A stretch of DNA of 64,000 nt from an uncultured Clostridia bacterium (GCA_934462715.1 CAKSIJ010000010.1:41237-105236), one strand, 5' to 3'. Numbered from the stretch's first letter, positions 1 to 8,632 are shown. Numbers and translations: made by a program. The notes: a model not told the origin generated them from the sequence alone.

Positions 1-2
1 AA

Positions 3-461
3 GTGCTGAAGCTTGAACAGATTATAAAAACGATAGGTAAAAAAGAAGCGAAAGCGCAAAAAACAATTCTGACACTTATGAAAAACAATGACAATCTGTT
101 TATACATGGTGATATATGCTCCGTGTCGGATAATTGGGTAAAGGACTTGGACAAGGCGATGATTAAGGCGTTTTGGATACTTCTTGATTTTTGGGATGAT
201 GTACTGTTTAATACATCGGCTGCATATCCGGCAAAAATCGAGTTTATAACCGAAGATGATTCGTTTGATATAATTGTTGCCGAAAAGGGACACGAAAAAA
301 TGCTGAATGTGTTTTTCTCAAAAGTGCGCGATCCGCAGGTTAAGCACTTGGTCGCCGTTGATGATGAGGAACAAATGACAAAGCTGACCTTTGACGGAAT
401 ATCCGCATTTTGTATTGTAAATACGGATGGAGAGGTCAGCTATTACAGAAATGAGGGATAG
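3..461 (+). CDS. DUF5697-like conjugative-element protein, possibly 5'-truncated
   Basis: The reading frame opens at a GTG two bases into the window, so the true start may lie upstream. The 152 residues hold a central segment (FWILLDFWDDV about residues 57-67, then KIEFITEDDSFDIIV) that resembles the DUF5697 family, which I know from clostridial conjugative elements beside TraG-type genes. No catalytic motif or membrane segment is visible. It is followed after 3 bases by the next gene, so the two are probably cotranscribed. Function unknown; family assignment is from memory of the pattern. Confidence 0.6.
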   Translation: MLKLEQIIKTIGKKEAKAQKTILTLMKNNDNLFIHGDICSVSDNWVKDLDKAMIKAFWILLDFWDDVLFNTSAAYPAKIEFITEDDSFDIIVAEKGHEKMLNVFFSKVRDPQVKHLVAVDDEEQMTKLTFDGISAFCIVNTDGEVSYYRNEG

Positions 462-464
462 TAA

Positions 465-1094
465 ATGAGAACAACTAAGGATTTGACAGATGAGTTAATC
501 AGACAGACCTGCGAGCTGATGGCTACGGTTAAAAAAATTAATGAAACGGATTATATTACCGAAGCCAATAACTTTGAATATCTGACTGACAGACTTGAAA
601 TGTTAAGCGAAAAATACACTTGCAGCGTCAGGGATTTTGCCATTAAAACGTATATTTCAAATCGTGACAGCGTGATGGATAAGGCGGCAGCAATGCAGGA
701 AATTGAAGTTCAGAAGGACGGCAGTACGGTAGTAATTGAACTGCCGTTTTTACTGCCGAGAAAAAAGGGGAGGCAGCATAACTTTATATGCGATCCGCTC
801 CGATATAGGCTTGAGGAAATAAGTAAATCGGTTAATCTGAAAATAAGGAAGAAAGCCGTTATATGCATTGTTCATATATATAATAATTTGGGTAATACAG
901 TGCGCTGCTATGATTACGATAATCTGGAATCTAAAAAAATATTGGATACCGTCGCACTGTTCACGCTGACAGATGATTCGCCGGAATACTGTGACATTTA
1001 CCAGACGTCGAGGTATGGCGACGCGGATAAAACAAGAATTATGATAATGCCGCAGGAGGAGTTTCGGAAGAAAATTTTGTCCCTTATATTATAG
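465..1094 (+). CDS. DUF6100-like protein
   Basis: The 209-residue product starts at ATG 465 right behind the DUF5697-like gene. The middle carries LPFLLPRKKGRQ (about residues 94-105) and a later VRCYDYDNLESKKILDTVA stretch (about 146-164). Together these match my recollection of DUF6100, a family found next to DUF5697 and VirD4 genes in clostridial mobile elements. No signal peptide, transmembrane segment or known catalytic motif is seen. Role unknown; context suggests conjugation or element maintenance. Confidence 0.55.
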   Translation: MRTTKDLTDELIRQTCELMATVKKINETDYITEANNFEYLTDRLEMLSEKYTCSVRDFAIKTYISNRDSVMDKAAAMQEIEVQKDGSTVVIELPFLLPRKKGRQHNFICDPLRYRLEEISKSVNLKIRKKAVICIVHIYNNLGNTVRCYDYDNLESKKILDTVALFTLTDDSPEYCDIYQTSRYGDADKTRIMIMPQEEFRKKILSLIL

Positions 1095-1114
1095 CATAAA
1101 AAGTATCGGAAAAA

Positions 1115-1148
1115 CATATCGGAAAATCACACTTTTTGCTCCGATATG
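1115..1148 (+). repeat. Inverted repeat between DUF6100-like and winged-helix genes
   Basis: CATATCGGA at 1115-1123 is repeated inverted as TCCGATATG at 1140-1148, a 9-bp stem with a 16-base loop. A partial third copy (TATCGGA) lies at 1104-1110. No T-run follows, so it is more likely an operator or an mRNA hairpin than an intrinsic terminator. Confidence 0.4.
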
Positions 1149-1251
1149 AAAAAACACCGAAAAAACAGGCATTTAGGGTGGATTTTCAGGGTACAAAATG
1201 TCCCAAGTTCTAATTACGGTGCCAAAGGACATACAGAAAGGAGTGAAGACA

Positions 1252-2415
1252 GTGGCGAAAAAAACAGATACATCAAAAGTGAAAATTCTTGAGCTGATTG
1301 CATTAACCGGTGAACTGTCGGCAGACGAAATAAAATCATTTTCAGGCAGTCCGTCTTATGCGGAAAAACTAATCACAATACTAAAAAAAGAGTCGTATAT
1401 AAAAAGATACAAGAGCAGTGAGAAGTCAACATTAAGACTTACATCTAAGGGCAGGGATTATTTAAAGGAGGTTCTTCCGGAGATATTTGATTCACTGCTG
1501 AACGGACAAAAGACAATGAACAGAGTCAGAGACGATAAACGTCGGACGGAGCGCAGAAATAAGCTTGTGGATATACTTTTAATGCTTTACCGGGCAGATG
1601 TTAAAATACTCCCGGATGAAAAAACTCTTTTGTATAACACTTCTGTGCCAACACGGGCAGACACCGCAGGCAATACAGACGATGGCAGACCTGAATTTTA
1701 CACATCTGCGGAGATTAAGTCTTTAATTCCCGATTATAAAAACGGCATCGGTTCAAGAGCTTTGGGGATATTAATTGCTTACGAAAGGCTGTATATCATA
1801 TACAGTACGGTTGACGGTGATCTTTTCTGGCGGCATGATACCGAAAAAAATTTCTATACAGATACAGTATCGGTCTTATCGGATAGGCTGTTCGGGAAAA
1901 ATAATTGTACATATATGCTTGTGCTCGCACAAAAAACAACTGCTGCGGCAGCAATTATGAAAAGATATAAAGGTACACACCAGGGGAAAATATATCCTGC
2001 CTGTGATTTACCTAATATGATATTTGCCGTAAATGATATGGAGGATGCAACGCTTGATATAATTTTACATAATGATAATGTGATTGATAGACTTGAAAAT
2101 GCGTTCAGAAAAGAAATTGTACCCGATAAAAAATATCCATTCATGGACGGGGTAAGGAGAGAATATATAAAGGAGCCGAGCGGCACCATTAAAGAGATAG
2201 AAACGTATTACCTTTGTGCATTCAGATTTGATCTTGACAAGGTGGCAAAAAGCATTGATGTGAGCGTTGAAAAAAAGATGAAGGTTAATATTATTTGTTT
2301 TGATTATCAAAGGAAATATATTGAGGCATTTTTAAAAACGCTGAACGGGAAAACTCATAGAGTTGATGTTTTGTCAGATTCAATAGAGAGCTATAAGGAG
2401 AATTTTCTGTTATGA
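1252..2415 (+). CDS. Winged-helix protein upstream of the coupling protein
   Basis: The frame is open from ATG 1198, but the better start is GTG 1252, which has AAAGGAG at 1238-1244 eight bases upstream. The N-terminus (KVKILELIALTGELSADEIK, then a recognition-helix-like segment and TLRLTSKGRDYL) looks like a winged helix; the remaining 300 residues are unrecognised. The last codons overlap the VirD4 start by ATGA, indicating translational coupling. It could be a replication-relaxation-type or regulatory protein of the transfer module. About 387 residues from the chosen start. No membrane segments. Confidence 0.55.
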   Translation: MAKKTDTSKVKILELIALTGELSADEIKSFSGSPSYAEKLITILKKESYIKRYKSSEKSTLRLTSKGRDYLKEVLPEIFDSLLNGQKTMNRVRDDKRRTERRNKLVDILLMLYRADVKILPDEKTLLYNTSVPTRADTAGNTDDGRPEFYTSAEIKSLIPDYKNGIGSRALGILIAYERLYIIYSTVDGDLFWRHDTEKNFYTDTVSVLSDRLFGKNNCTYMLVLAQKTTAAAAIMKRYKGTHQGKIYPACDLPNMIFAVNDMEDATLDIILHNDNVIDRLENAFRKEIVPDKKYPFMDGVRREYIKEPSGTIKEIETYYLCAFRFDLDKVAKSIDVSVEKKMKVNIICFDYQRKYIEAFLKTLNGKTHRVDVLSDSIESYKENFLL

Positions 2416-4400
2416 ATAGGTCAAAGTTAATCAAATGTATTCTGTCGGCAATACCGATTTTAGCAACAATTATGTACGGCGGCGGATATATTGCGCAGCT
2501 TTTCGGAAATTACAGCTTATGGCAGAAAAACGGAGGATCAATGGGAGACGGTACAGCACCGCAGTTTCCGAGCACAAATGTTAAAGTGTGTCTTAATTCC
2601 TTATTCAGCTTTCCATATGGATTAATAGGTATTGCCGTTTGCATCGGTGCAATGGCCGTTTTGATTTTGCTTATTATGAAGATGGGAGCAGGAGAGAGAA
2701 CTGAGCTTGACAGGGAACGTAATTTTGAGTATTCGAGCAAAGGCACCTACGGGACATCGGGATTTATGAGCGAAAAGGAAATGTATGAGATTTTCGATGT
2801 TGATTCCGTAAAGAACAATACTGGAATACTTTTGGGAGAATATAAAAATAAGGCAATATTTCTTCCGAAAGAGAGCTACATGAATAAGAACATTGCTGTG
2901 TTTGGTGCTTCTGGTTCGATGAAATCAAGAGCATTTGTCAGGAATTATATATTTCAGGCAACAAGACGCGGTGAGAGCTTGGTTATTACCGATCCAAAAT
3001 CGGAAATGTATGAGGATATGGCTGTCTATCTTGAAAATCAGGGCTATGAGGTTAAAGTATTTAATCTCGTTTCACCTCAAAACAGCGACAGCTGGAATTG
3101 TATTGCCGATATTAACGGAGATGACCTGATGGCACAAACATTTACCGATGTCGTTATAAAAAACACAACGGTCGGAATGGGTGACGAGTTTTGGGACAGC
3201 GCATCGGTAAACCTTTTAAAAGCGCTTGTTTTGTATGTATCGGTTGAATTTGAGGGCGAGGACTGCAATTTCGGTGAAGCATATAAGCTGATTTCCATAC
3301 ATTCGGCAGCGGAGCTTGACGCACTGTTTTCGGTACTGGATTATAAGCATCCGGCATTTGCACCGTATAATATTTTTAAGCAAGCATCCGATAATGTTAG
3401 GTCGGGAATTATTATAGGGCTTGGTGCAAGACTTCAGGTGTTTCAAAATGAGATGATAAGGAATATAACAAAATATAACGAGATTAATTTGGTTGAGGCC
3501 GGGAAGAAAAAATGTGCTTACTTCTGTATTACTTCAGATCAGGACAGTACATTCGATTTTCTGGCTTCTTTGTTTTTCTCGTTTTTATTTATACGGCTGG
3601 TTCGTTTTGCGGATAATTACGGTGAAAACGGGAAATTACCCGTTCCGGTAAATTTTGTGCTTGATGAATTCCCAAACATCGGAGCTATTCCTGATTTCAA
3701 AAAGAAAATCAGCACAACAAGAAGCAGGGCAATTAACATTTCCGTTATATTTCAAAATCTTGCGCAGCTGCAAAACAGATATCCCGACGGCGCGTGGCAG
3801 GAAATTTTGGGTAACTGCGACACGCAGCTGTTTCTCGGCTGTACCGATGACGTTACCGCGAAGCTGGTTGCGGACCGAACCGGTGAAGTCACGGTTGCGG
3901 TTGCGAGTAAAACAAAGACGTTAAACAGCTGGAGGATCTCCGATTATACACCGGAATATAGGGAGGCACGCTCACTCGGCAAAAGAAAATTGCTTACGCC
4001 GGATGAAATATTAAGATTACCGGTCAATGAGGCATTGGTGATTATGAGAGGACAAAAGGTTTTAAAGGTGACTAAATTTGACTATACAAAACACCCGCAC
4101 GCCAATATGATAATCAAGGAAAAAGCGTCGTCGCATATACCAAAATGGCGAGAGACTATCGAAAATCGCTTTAAGGCAGATGAAAAGCAAAAGAATGAAG
4201 TGAATACTGATGAAACAGTTCCAAAACGGATTACTTTTGGCAAAAAAACAACCGACAAAGCGCCCGTTGCTGATATAAAAGAAGACAGTCCGCAGCTTTC
4301 GGCGCTTGATAGATTGATAAATGAAAACAAAGGGGGTGATTGTGATGGTAACAAGCCGAGATTCAGTAAAATAGATAAAAGCAGCATCACAAAAAAATAA
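2412..4400 (+). CDS. VirD4/TraG-type type IV coupling protein
   Basis: This 662-residue protein is an inner-membrane ATPase that would hand relaxase-bound DNA to a type IV secretion channel. Two hydrophobic segments lie near residues 7-32 and 60-85. A P-loop GASGSMKSR (about 164-172) and a Walker B VNFVLDEFPNIG (about 413-424) frame the RecA-like core, with DPKSEMYE after the P-loop as in TraG/VirD4 proteins. The C-terminal 80 residues are lysine-rich and poorly conserved in appearance. It is coupled by ATGA to the preceding winged-helix gene. No relaxase or VirB genes occur in this window, so the rest of the machinery must lie elsewhere. Confidence 0.93.
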   Translation: MNRSKLIKCILSAIPILATIMYGGGYIAQLFGNYSLWQKNGGSMGDGTAPQFPSTNVKVCLNSLFSFPYGLIGIAVCIGAMAVLILLIMKMGAGERTELDRERNFEYSSKGTYGTSGFMSEKEMYEIFDVDSVKNNTGILLGEYKNKAIFLPKESYMNKNIAVFGASGSMKSRAFVRNYIFQATRRGESLVITDPKSEMYEDMAVYLENQGYEVKVFNLVSPQNSDSWNCIADINGDDLMAQTFTDVVIKNTTVGMGDEFWDSASVNLLKALVLYVSVEFEGEDCNFGEAYKLISIHSAAELDALFSVLDYKHPAFAPYNIFKQASDNVRSGIIIGLGARLQVFQNEMIRNITKYNEINLVEAGKKKCAYFCITSDQDSTFDFLASLFFSFLFIRLVRFADNYGENGKLPVPVNFVLDEFPNIGAIPDFKKKISTTRSRAINISVIFQNLAQLQNRYPDGAWQEILGNCDTQLFLGCTDDVTAKLVADRTGEVTVAVASKTKTLNSWRISDYTPEYREARSLGKRKLLTPDEILRLPVNEALVIMRGQKVLKVTKFDYTKHPHANMIIKEKASSHIPKWRETIENRFKADEKQKNEVNTDETVPKRITFGKKTTDKAPVADIKEDSPQLSALDRLINENKGGDCDGNKPRFSKIDKSSITKK

Positions 4401-4421
4401 TTGTAAACGGAGGAATGAACT

Positions 4422-5540
4422 ATGCCAAGAAAAAAAGCAGAACCGGAAAATGTTAATATTTCCGAAGAACAGGTTGAAAGTCAGGTAAATGATACTGAGC
4501 ATCCGGATGCCGAAACGGTTGAGCCGGATACGGATATCGTGAGTGAAGCAGCAATCGACAGTGATGATATTCCCATGGAATCGGCTGAAACGATTGAACC
4601 TGAGCAGCCCGAAACGTCAGCACCGGACAGCGAAGAACTAAGTCTCGGAGTGTTGAAAATCAATCTTGATGAAGAGGAACCGGAGGAGAACAAGCTTGAA
4701 ACGCTGTGGAATGAACTTGTGACATTTTATCGCAGCCGGCGCATTGTTCCGGTAACGGTAACGGGCATTGAAAAAACGCAGCTTGCCGGAAATGTTGTGG
4801 TTACATACTATAAGGATCAGAGAATTCTTGTGCCCATGACAGAAATGATGATTAATCTGTCGGAGGAACGCGGTAAGGGGTATACCCTTTCCGAACGACT
4901 TGAAAGAGTGTGTAATACAATGCTCGGAGCGGAAATTGATGTGATTATCAAGGGAATGGACAAAAAGAGCGGCAGCGTCGTTGCCAGCAGACAGGACGCA
5001 ATGCTCAGGAAACGAGAAAAATTCTATCTTACACCTCTTAGCGACGGACTGCCGCACGTTCGTGAGGGCAGAATTGTCGAGGCAAGAATCATCGGCGTAA
5101 CGCAGCTTGTTGCACGCATTGAGGTGTTCGGAGTTGAAACAACACTTGCCGCTTCAGAACTGAGCTGGGATTGGCTTCCGAATGTTTCGGATAAATTCTA
5201 TGTGGGCGATAAACTGAATGTTCTCATTAAAGAGCTTAAGGGTGACAGCGTTGACAACCTGAAAATTGTTGCGGATGTAAAAAGTATAACAATTAATACA
5301 TCAATGGAAAACCTGAGCAAATGCGTGGTACAAAGCAAGTATATAGGCGAGATTACAAATGTGCGTAACGGAGTGGCATATTTAAGACTAAAGGTCGGGG
5401 TAAATGCCATTGCACATACAAACTATGATCGTCGTACACCGGGTAAGGGTGATATGGTGAGTTTTGTAATAACGCGAATCAATCCGGAGTATGGAAATGT
5501 TACCGGAATTATAACAAAAATCATAAAGCAATCAGTTTGA
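4422..5540 (+). CDS. S1-like domain protein with acidic N-terminal tail
   Basis: The 372-residue product starts at ATG 4422 with GGAGG upstream. Residues 1-90 are strongly acidic and low complexity. After that come segments resembling S1/OB-fold RNA-binding repeats: RRIVPVTVTGIEKTQLAG, REGRIVEARIIGVTQLVARIEVFG with AASELSW, and CVVQSKYIGEITNVRNG with GVNAIAHTNYDRRTPGKGD. An RNA- or ssDNA-binding role is the natural inference. It ends the conjugation block: a clear terminator follows directly. Its combination with structured leader RNAs elsewhere on the element is suggestive but unproven. Confidence 0.65.
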   Translation: MPRKKAEPENVNISEEQVESQVNDTEHPDAETVEPDTDIVSEAAIDSDDIPMESAETIEPEQPETSAPDSEELSLGVLKINLDEEEPEENKLETLWNELVTFYRSRRIVPVTVTGIEKTQLAGNVVVTYYKDQRILVPMTEMMINLSEERGKGYTLSERLERVCNTMLGAEIDVIIKGMDKKSGSVVASRQDAMLRKREKFYLTPLSDGLPHVREGRIVEARIIGVTQLVARIEVFGVETTLAASELSWDWLPNVSDKFYVGDKLNVLIKELKGDSVDNLKIVADVKSITINTSMENLSKCVVQSKYIGEITNVRNGVAYLRLKVGVNAIAHTNYDRRTPGKGDMVSFVITRINPEYGNVTGIITKIIKQSV

Positions 5541-5546
5541 ATTTGA

Positions 5547-5577
5547 GCAGCGGGGATATTTTCTCCGCTGCTTTTTT
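5547..5577 (+). terminator. Rho-independent terminator after the S1-domain gene
   Basis: A 10-bp stem pairs 5547-5556 (GCAGCGGGGA) with 5562-5571 (TCTCCGCTGC), allowing one G-U, with a 5-base loop and six T residues at 5572-5577. It separates the transfer block from the next gene and shows that an upstream in-frame ATG at 5537 is not the start of that gene. Confidence 0.9.
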
Positions 5578-5602
5578 CAATTTGGAGAGGAGTGAGTGTT
5601 TA

Positions 5603-5959
5603 ATGGAAAAGAGCGTTACACACTATGAAAATATCGGGAGATTTATAAGTAATGTCAACGGTAACTGGAGAAACAGCATATATGTTACGTGCAGTATATG
5701 CAGATTTGAAAAGCAAAACTGCTGCGGCGATATTCTTCTGAGCTTTGACGGAGACGGTGTGCCGTCGTTTATTGCCGTGACGGATGCCAATTATGTGTTT
5801 GCGCAGATAATTGATAAAAGCGAGTGCTTGCTGGAATTCAGCAATGCAAGATGCGAATGCTTGTTTGAAAATCTGATAGCAAAGAATACAGATAAAGAAA
5901 ACGGTTGCCCGCTGCTGCAATTAACACGTCAAAATCATTGCGAATCGGAGCTGTTTTAA
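5603..5959 (+). CDS. Hypothetical cysteine-containing protein
   Basis: I choose ATG 5603, preceded by a GAGAGGAG ribosome site; the longer frame from 5537 runs through the terminator and is not credible. The 118-residue product has seven or more cysteines, including CSICRFEKQNCC and CECL, but not the regular spacing of a zinc ribbon. No membrane segment. Not recognised; expression is probably separate from the upstream block. Confidence 0.6.
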   Translation: MEKSVTHYENIGRFISNVNGNWRNSIYVTCSICRFEKQNCCGDILLSFDGDGVPSFIAVTDANYVFAQIIDKSECLLEFSNARCECLFENLIAKNTDKENGCPLLQLTRQNHCESELF

Positions 5960-6098
5960 AAATTTATAGGGAAAAATTCCCTAAGTGACACATATTTAAA
6001 CAGTTATTTTCCGAAACCATATTTAAAATTTTAAGAAAACATATTAAAATTAATATAAGACGTAATATGACGTTTAAAAAGGGAGGTTTAGAAAAAGA
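5960..6098 (+). repeat. AT-rich intergenic region with short repeats
   Basis: AGGGA/TCCCT inverted arms at 5969-5983 form a small hairpin. Three similar direct repeats, CATATTTAAA at 5991 and 6018 and CATATTAAAA at 6040, follow at spacings of 27 and 22 bases. They might be regulator-binding sites. No convincing promoter with good spacing was found. GGGAGG upstream of the next gene is its ribosome site. Confidence 0.3.
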
Positions 6099-6506
6099 AT
6101 GAAGAAACAAAAAAGAATAACGTGCCCGTACTGCGGAGCACCGGCAATACTGCGAAAGGGCAGCTACGTACATGGAGAACATTCAAAAGAAGAATTTTTA
6201 TATGTATGTTCACATTATCCGAAATGCAATTCTTATGTCGGAGTACATACCGGTACCAAAATACCAAAAGGGACTTTGGCAAATCCGGAACTGAGAAATA
6301 AAAGAATTAAAACACATAAAGTATTTGACCTTTTGTGGAAGGAAAAGCTTATGACGAAAAAAGAGGCATATCGTTGGATGGAATATACCATGTGTTTGCC
6401 TAAAAATACAGGGCATATTGCAAATTTTTCTGATTACCGCTGTAATGAGCTGATAAGAATTTGCAAAGATCTGTTAAGAAATAACCACATACCAATCAGA
6501 GTGTAG
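6099..6506 (+). CDS. Zinc-finger-containing protein, DUF3268-like
   Basis: The 135-residue protein begins with a zinc-binding element: CPYCGAP at residues 9-15 and CSHYPKCNSYVGVH at about 42-55, the arrangement of a topoisomerase-type zinc ribbon. The following TKIPKGTLANPELRNKR and the KKEAYRWME segment match the DUF3268 family known from phages and conjugative elements. A nucleic-acid-binding role is likely. It lies just upstream of the sigma factor gene with 14 bases between them, so they probably share a transcript. Confidence 0.75.
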   Translation: MKKQKRITCPYCGAPAILRKGSYVHGEHSKEEFLYVCSHYPKCNSYVGVHTGTKIPKGTLANPELRNKRIKTHKVFDLLWKEKLMTKKEAYRWMEYTMCLPKNTGHIANFSDYRCNELIRICKDLLRNNHIPIRV

Positions 6507-6520
6507 GAGGCGAGGAAAAG

Positions 6521-7108
6521 ATGTTATCGAATCAGGAGAAAAAGCTTATCGAGGAAAATATGCACACGGTCGAAATTGTTGTAAAGCTTATGATGGCTAA
6601 ATACAATATTCCGCAGAATGAGTATGAGGACTACTGCCAAATCGGTTATGTTGTTTTGTGCAGTAAGGCACATAAATATGACGGAAGCACAAAGTTTTCT
6701 ACCTTTGCCAATAAGGTGCTGACCAATGCTTTTATTGATAAGTATCGATCGGAAAAAACAAAAATTAAAGAAATACTGTCGCTTGATCATATATGCAAGG
6801 AAGACAAGGACGGAGGCGGTGTGAGTCTTGGCGAATTTCTTGCTGCGGATATAGATGTCGAAAATGAAGTTTTGTCCAATGTAACAAGTGATTTGCTGAA
6901 AAGCTGTATAAAAAACGCAAAGAATAAATGCAGCGCCAATACAACTGTAAAAGGTTTTGAAGCACTGGAGCTGAAGCTTGAGGGATACAGCGGTAAGGAG
7001 ATTGCAGATATATTTAATGTTCCGCCGAACTCTCTGCGTTCATGGATGAGCAGGGCAAAGAAGCTGCTTTTGAGCGAAAGAGATTTTGCTATGTTGGTAT
7101 GTGAATAA
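6521..7108 (+). CDS. Sigma-70 family RNA polymerase sigma factor
   Basis: The 195 residues contain a region 2 signature (YEDYCQIGYVVLC about 36-48, then KFSTFANKVLTNAFIDKYR about 59-77) and a region 4-like helix-turn-helix near the C-terminus (LEGYSGKEIADIFNVPPNSL, then RSWMSRAKKLL). Length and layout fit a small ECF- or phage-type sigma factor that would redirect RNA polymerase to element promoters. AGGAGG precedes ATG 6521. No anti-sigma partner is visible beside it. The clear promoters in this window look like ordinary vegetative ones, so its own targets are unknown. Confidence 0.85.
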   Translation: MLSNQEKKLIEENMHTVEIVVKLMMAKYNIPQNEYEDYCQIGYVVLCSKAHKYDGSTKFSTFANKVLTNAFIDKYRSEKTKIKEILSLDHICKEDKDGGGVSLGEFLAADIDVENEVLSNVTSDLLKSCIKNAKNKCSANTTVKGFEALELKLEGYSGKEIADIFNVPPNSLRSWMSRAKKLLLSERDFAMLVCE

Positions 7109-7176
7109 TTTTTGTGTTGCGTTTTTGCCGGTGATACCGTATTAGTATATTAGAAACGGGAACGGAGGACTAAAAC

Positions 7177-7857
7177 ATGGTTACATATTATACGGCACTG
7201 GGAAGAATGATGACCAAAGTATATAACGGAGCAAAAATCCCTGTCATTATTGTTGACGATACAGAATATCATATGAGCATTGATGAGCTTATTATATGGG
7301 GTGCTTTGCAGTGGAGTTTTCTCGGTAAAGAAGCACTTGAAAAGGAATACGGTCGCAGAAAAGCAAAGCATAGGATTTTTAATGATGTATCATTTGAACA
7401 AACATTAAATCGGCTCGAGGTAAGGGGACTGGTAGTTTGCGGAACGGACTATCTGGCGGCAGACGCACTTTACAGGCTGATAGGCACATTAAAAATACGA
7501 CCGATCAGGATAGATACTATGGACAGGCTGAAAAGTATGTTGTATTTGTATTTTATAAAAGGTGTTCCGATAAAAAAATGTTACGGTACATATTTCGGAA
7601 CAAAGATTACGCAGAACGAAAGAAATGTTTTAAAGCTTTCGAGACGAGTGGGTATTACGGCTTCGGAAATAATTCAATGTGCAGAAAACCATGTCAGAAA
7701 AATTAGCAGCGAGGACGATATTATGGATAAGCTGTATAACAATGGTGAAACCTATGAAACAATGGCAATACAGTCAAGGTTCAGTGAGCTTAAATCCGAT
7801 GTTGTAAGAGCCGTGGCAAACTTATATTTGAAGAAAAGAATTATATTTGAAAACTGA
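7177..7857 (+). CDS. Hypothetical protein, probably with C-terminal helical DNA-binding part
   Basis: The 226-residue product starts at ATG 7177 after ACGGAGG. It has no signal peptide or membrane segment. The first 90 residues resemble a small winged-helix arrangement ending in RLEVRGLVVCGTDYLAADALYRLIG. I cannot name the family. A strong terminator follows immediately, so it closes the zinc-finger/sigma transcription unit. Confidence 0.65.
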   Translation: MVTYYTALGRMMTKVYNGAKIPVIIVDDTEYHMSIDELIIWGALQWSFLGKEALEKEYGRRKAKHRIFNDVSFEQTLNRLEVRGLVVCGTDYLAADALYRLIGTLKIRPIRIDTMDRLKSMLYLYFIKGVPIKKCYGTYFGTKITQNERNVLKLSRRVGITASEIIQCAENHVRKISSEDDIMDKLYNNGETYETMAIQSRFSELKSDVVRAVANLYLKKRIIFEN

Positions 7858-7861
7858 CAAG

Positions 7862-7885
7862 TGCAGCCTTCGGGCTGCATTTTTT
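7862..7885 (+). terminator. Rho-independent terminator with TTCG tetraloop
   Basis: TGCAGCC (7862-7868), loop TTCG, GGCTGCA (7873-7879), then six T residues. It is a textbook intrinsic terminator at the end of the gene ending at 7857. Confidence 0.93.
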
Positions 7886-7897
7886 GCGGAGGGACTT

Positions 7898-8350
7898 ATG
7901 AAAAGCATTATATTTAAAAAGATATTAACGCTTTTGGCTGTATGTATACTGTTTTTAACAGTCGGAACGGTGTACGGAATACTGACAAGAGATAAATTGT
8001 TCATTGTTATGAGCGTCATTATTGCTGTTGTAAATTTTTATAAAATTATTGCATTGAGAAGGATAGAGATGGAAGAGAAGTATTATGTTATATCCGGCAC
8101 GTGCGTTGATATGACATATAAGCTTATGGGAAAATATCGCCTGTATAAAATAAAAGACGGCAGTAATATGATTGAGATTTCAGTTCCCAAGTCGGTAAAG
8201 CTTAAATTGAATGAAGAATATAAATTTTATTTCAAGAAAACAGCTTCCGAACTGAATGCATATGGGGACTGGCTGAAAAATCAGGTGTTGTCGGAAAACT
8301 TTTTGGGATATGAAAATGTTTTTGAGGCTTCAGGAGGTGATACACATTGA
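7898..8350 (+). CDS. Small membrane protein, function unknown
   Basis: Start chosen at ATG 7898, behind GGAGGG and just after the upstream terminator. The 150-residue protein has two hydrophobic helices near residues 8-27 and 35-52, then a polar domain of about 95 residues (GTCVDMTYKLMGKYRLYKIKDG) that may be extracytoplasmic or cytoplasmic. Not recognised. It is the last gene before leader copy A. Confidence 0.6.
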   Translation: MKSIIFKKILTLLAVCILFLTVGTVYGILTRDKLFIVMSVIIAVVNFYKIIALRRIEMEEKYYVISGTCVDMTYKLMGKYRLYKIKDGSNMIEISVPKSVKLKLNEEYKFYFKKTASELNAYGDWLKNQVLSENFLGYENVFEASGGDTH

Positions 8351-8419
8351 AAAGTGTATTGTAATGGAGACGGTTATTCAAAAGTTCCGTTACAAATACT
8401 AAATGTTGAGAAAATAGAC

Positions 8420-8448
8420 TTGACAAATACAATATATTGTGGTATAAT
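8420..8448 (+). promoter_or_regulatory. Vegetative-type promoter of leader copy A
   Basis: TTGACA at 8420-8425 and TATAAT at 8443-8448, 17 bases apart. Transcription would start near 8455, just ahead of a structured leader. Matching promoters stand at 41507 and 48338, with conserved sequence continuing downstream. Confidence 0.9.
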
Positions 8449-8454
8449 GCAAGT

Positions 8455-8582
8455 ATAAATCAATTTATGCATGGGGTTCCCAAGACTTTATCCAAAAAGT
8501 CTTTGCATACAAATGTCGTGTTTGTAAACAAAGCCAACAGTATTACTATGCCCGTTTGGGTATGGATACTGCTGGCTTTTTT
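8455..8582 (+). ncRNA. Structured leader RNA with terminator, copy A
   Basis: After the promoter, TATGC (8466-8470) can pair with GCATA (8505-8509) to close a junction. Inside are hairpin P2 (TGGG-GTT-CCCA, 8472-8482) and hairpin P3 (AGACTTT 8483-8489 with AAAGTCT 8496-8502). A linker with TTGTAA follows, then a two-part terminator: GCCAACAGTAT (8533-8543) with ATACTGCTGGC (8566-8576), an inner stem, and six T residues. The ssb ribosome site lies about 40 bases beyond. It shares its architecture with copies B and C. Likely a cis-acting attenuator or antitermination leader for the ssb-moxR operon; a free small RNA is the alternative. Confidence 0.75.
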
Positions 8583-8632
8583 ATATATATATAAATTTTA
8601 TTTACGCCATAAGGCAGAAAGGAGAATTGATT

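Noticed and set aside
1854..2310. Minus-strand open frames inside the winged-helix gene
   Set aside because: Antisense shadows of a well-supported gene, without ribosome sites or motifs.
5537..5602. Longer reading frame upstream of the gene at 5603
   Set aside because: It runs through a strong intrinsic terminator and has no ribosome site; ATG 5603 with GAGAGGAG is better.
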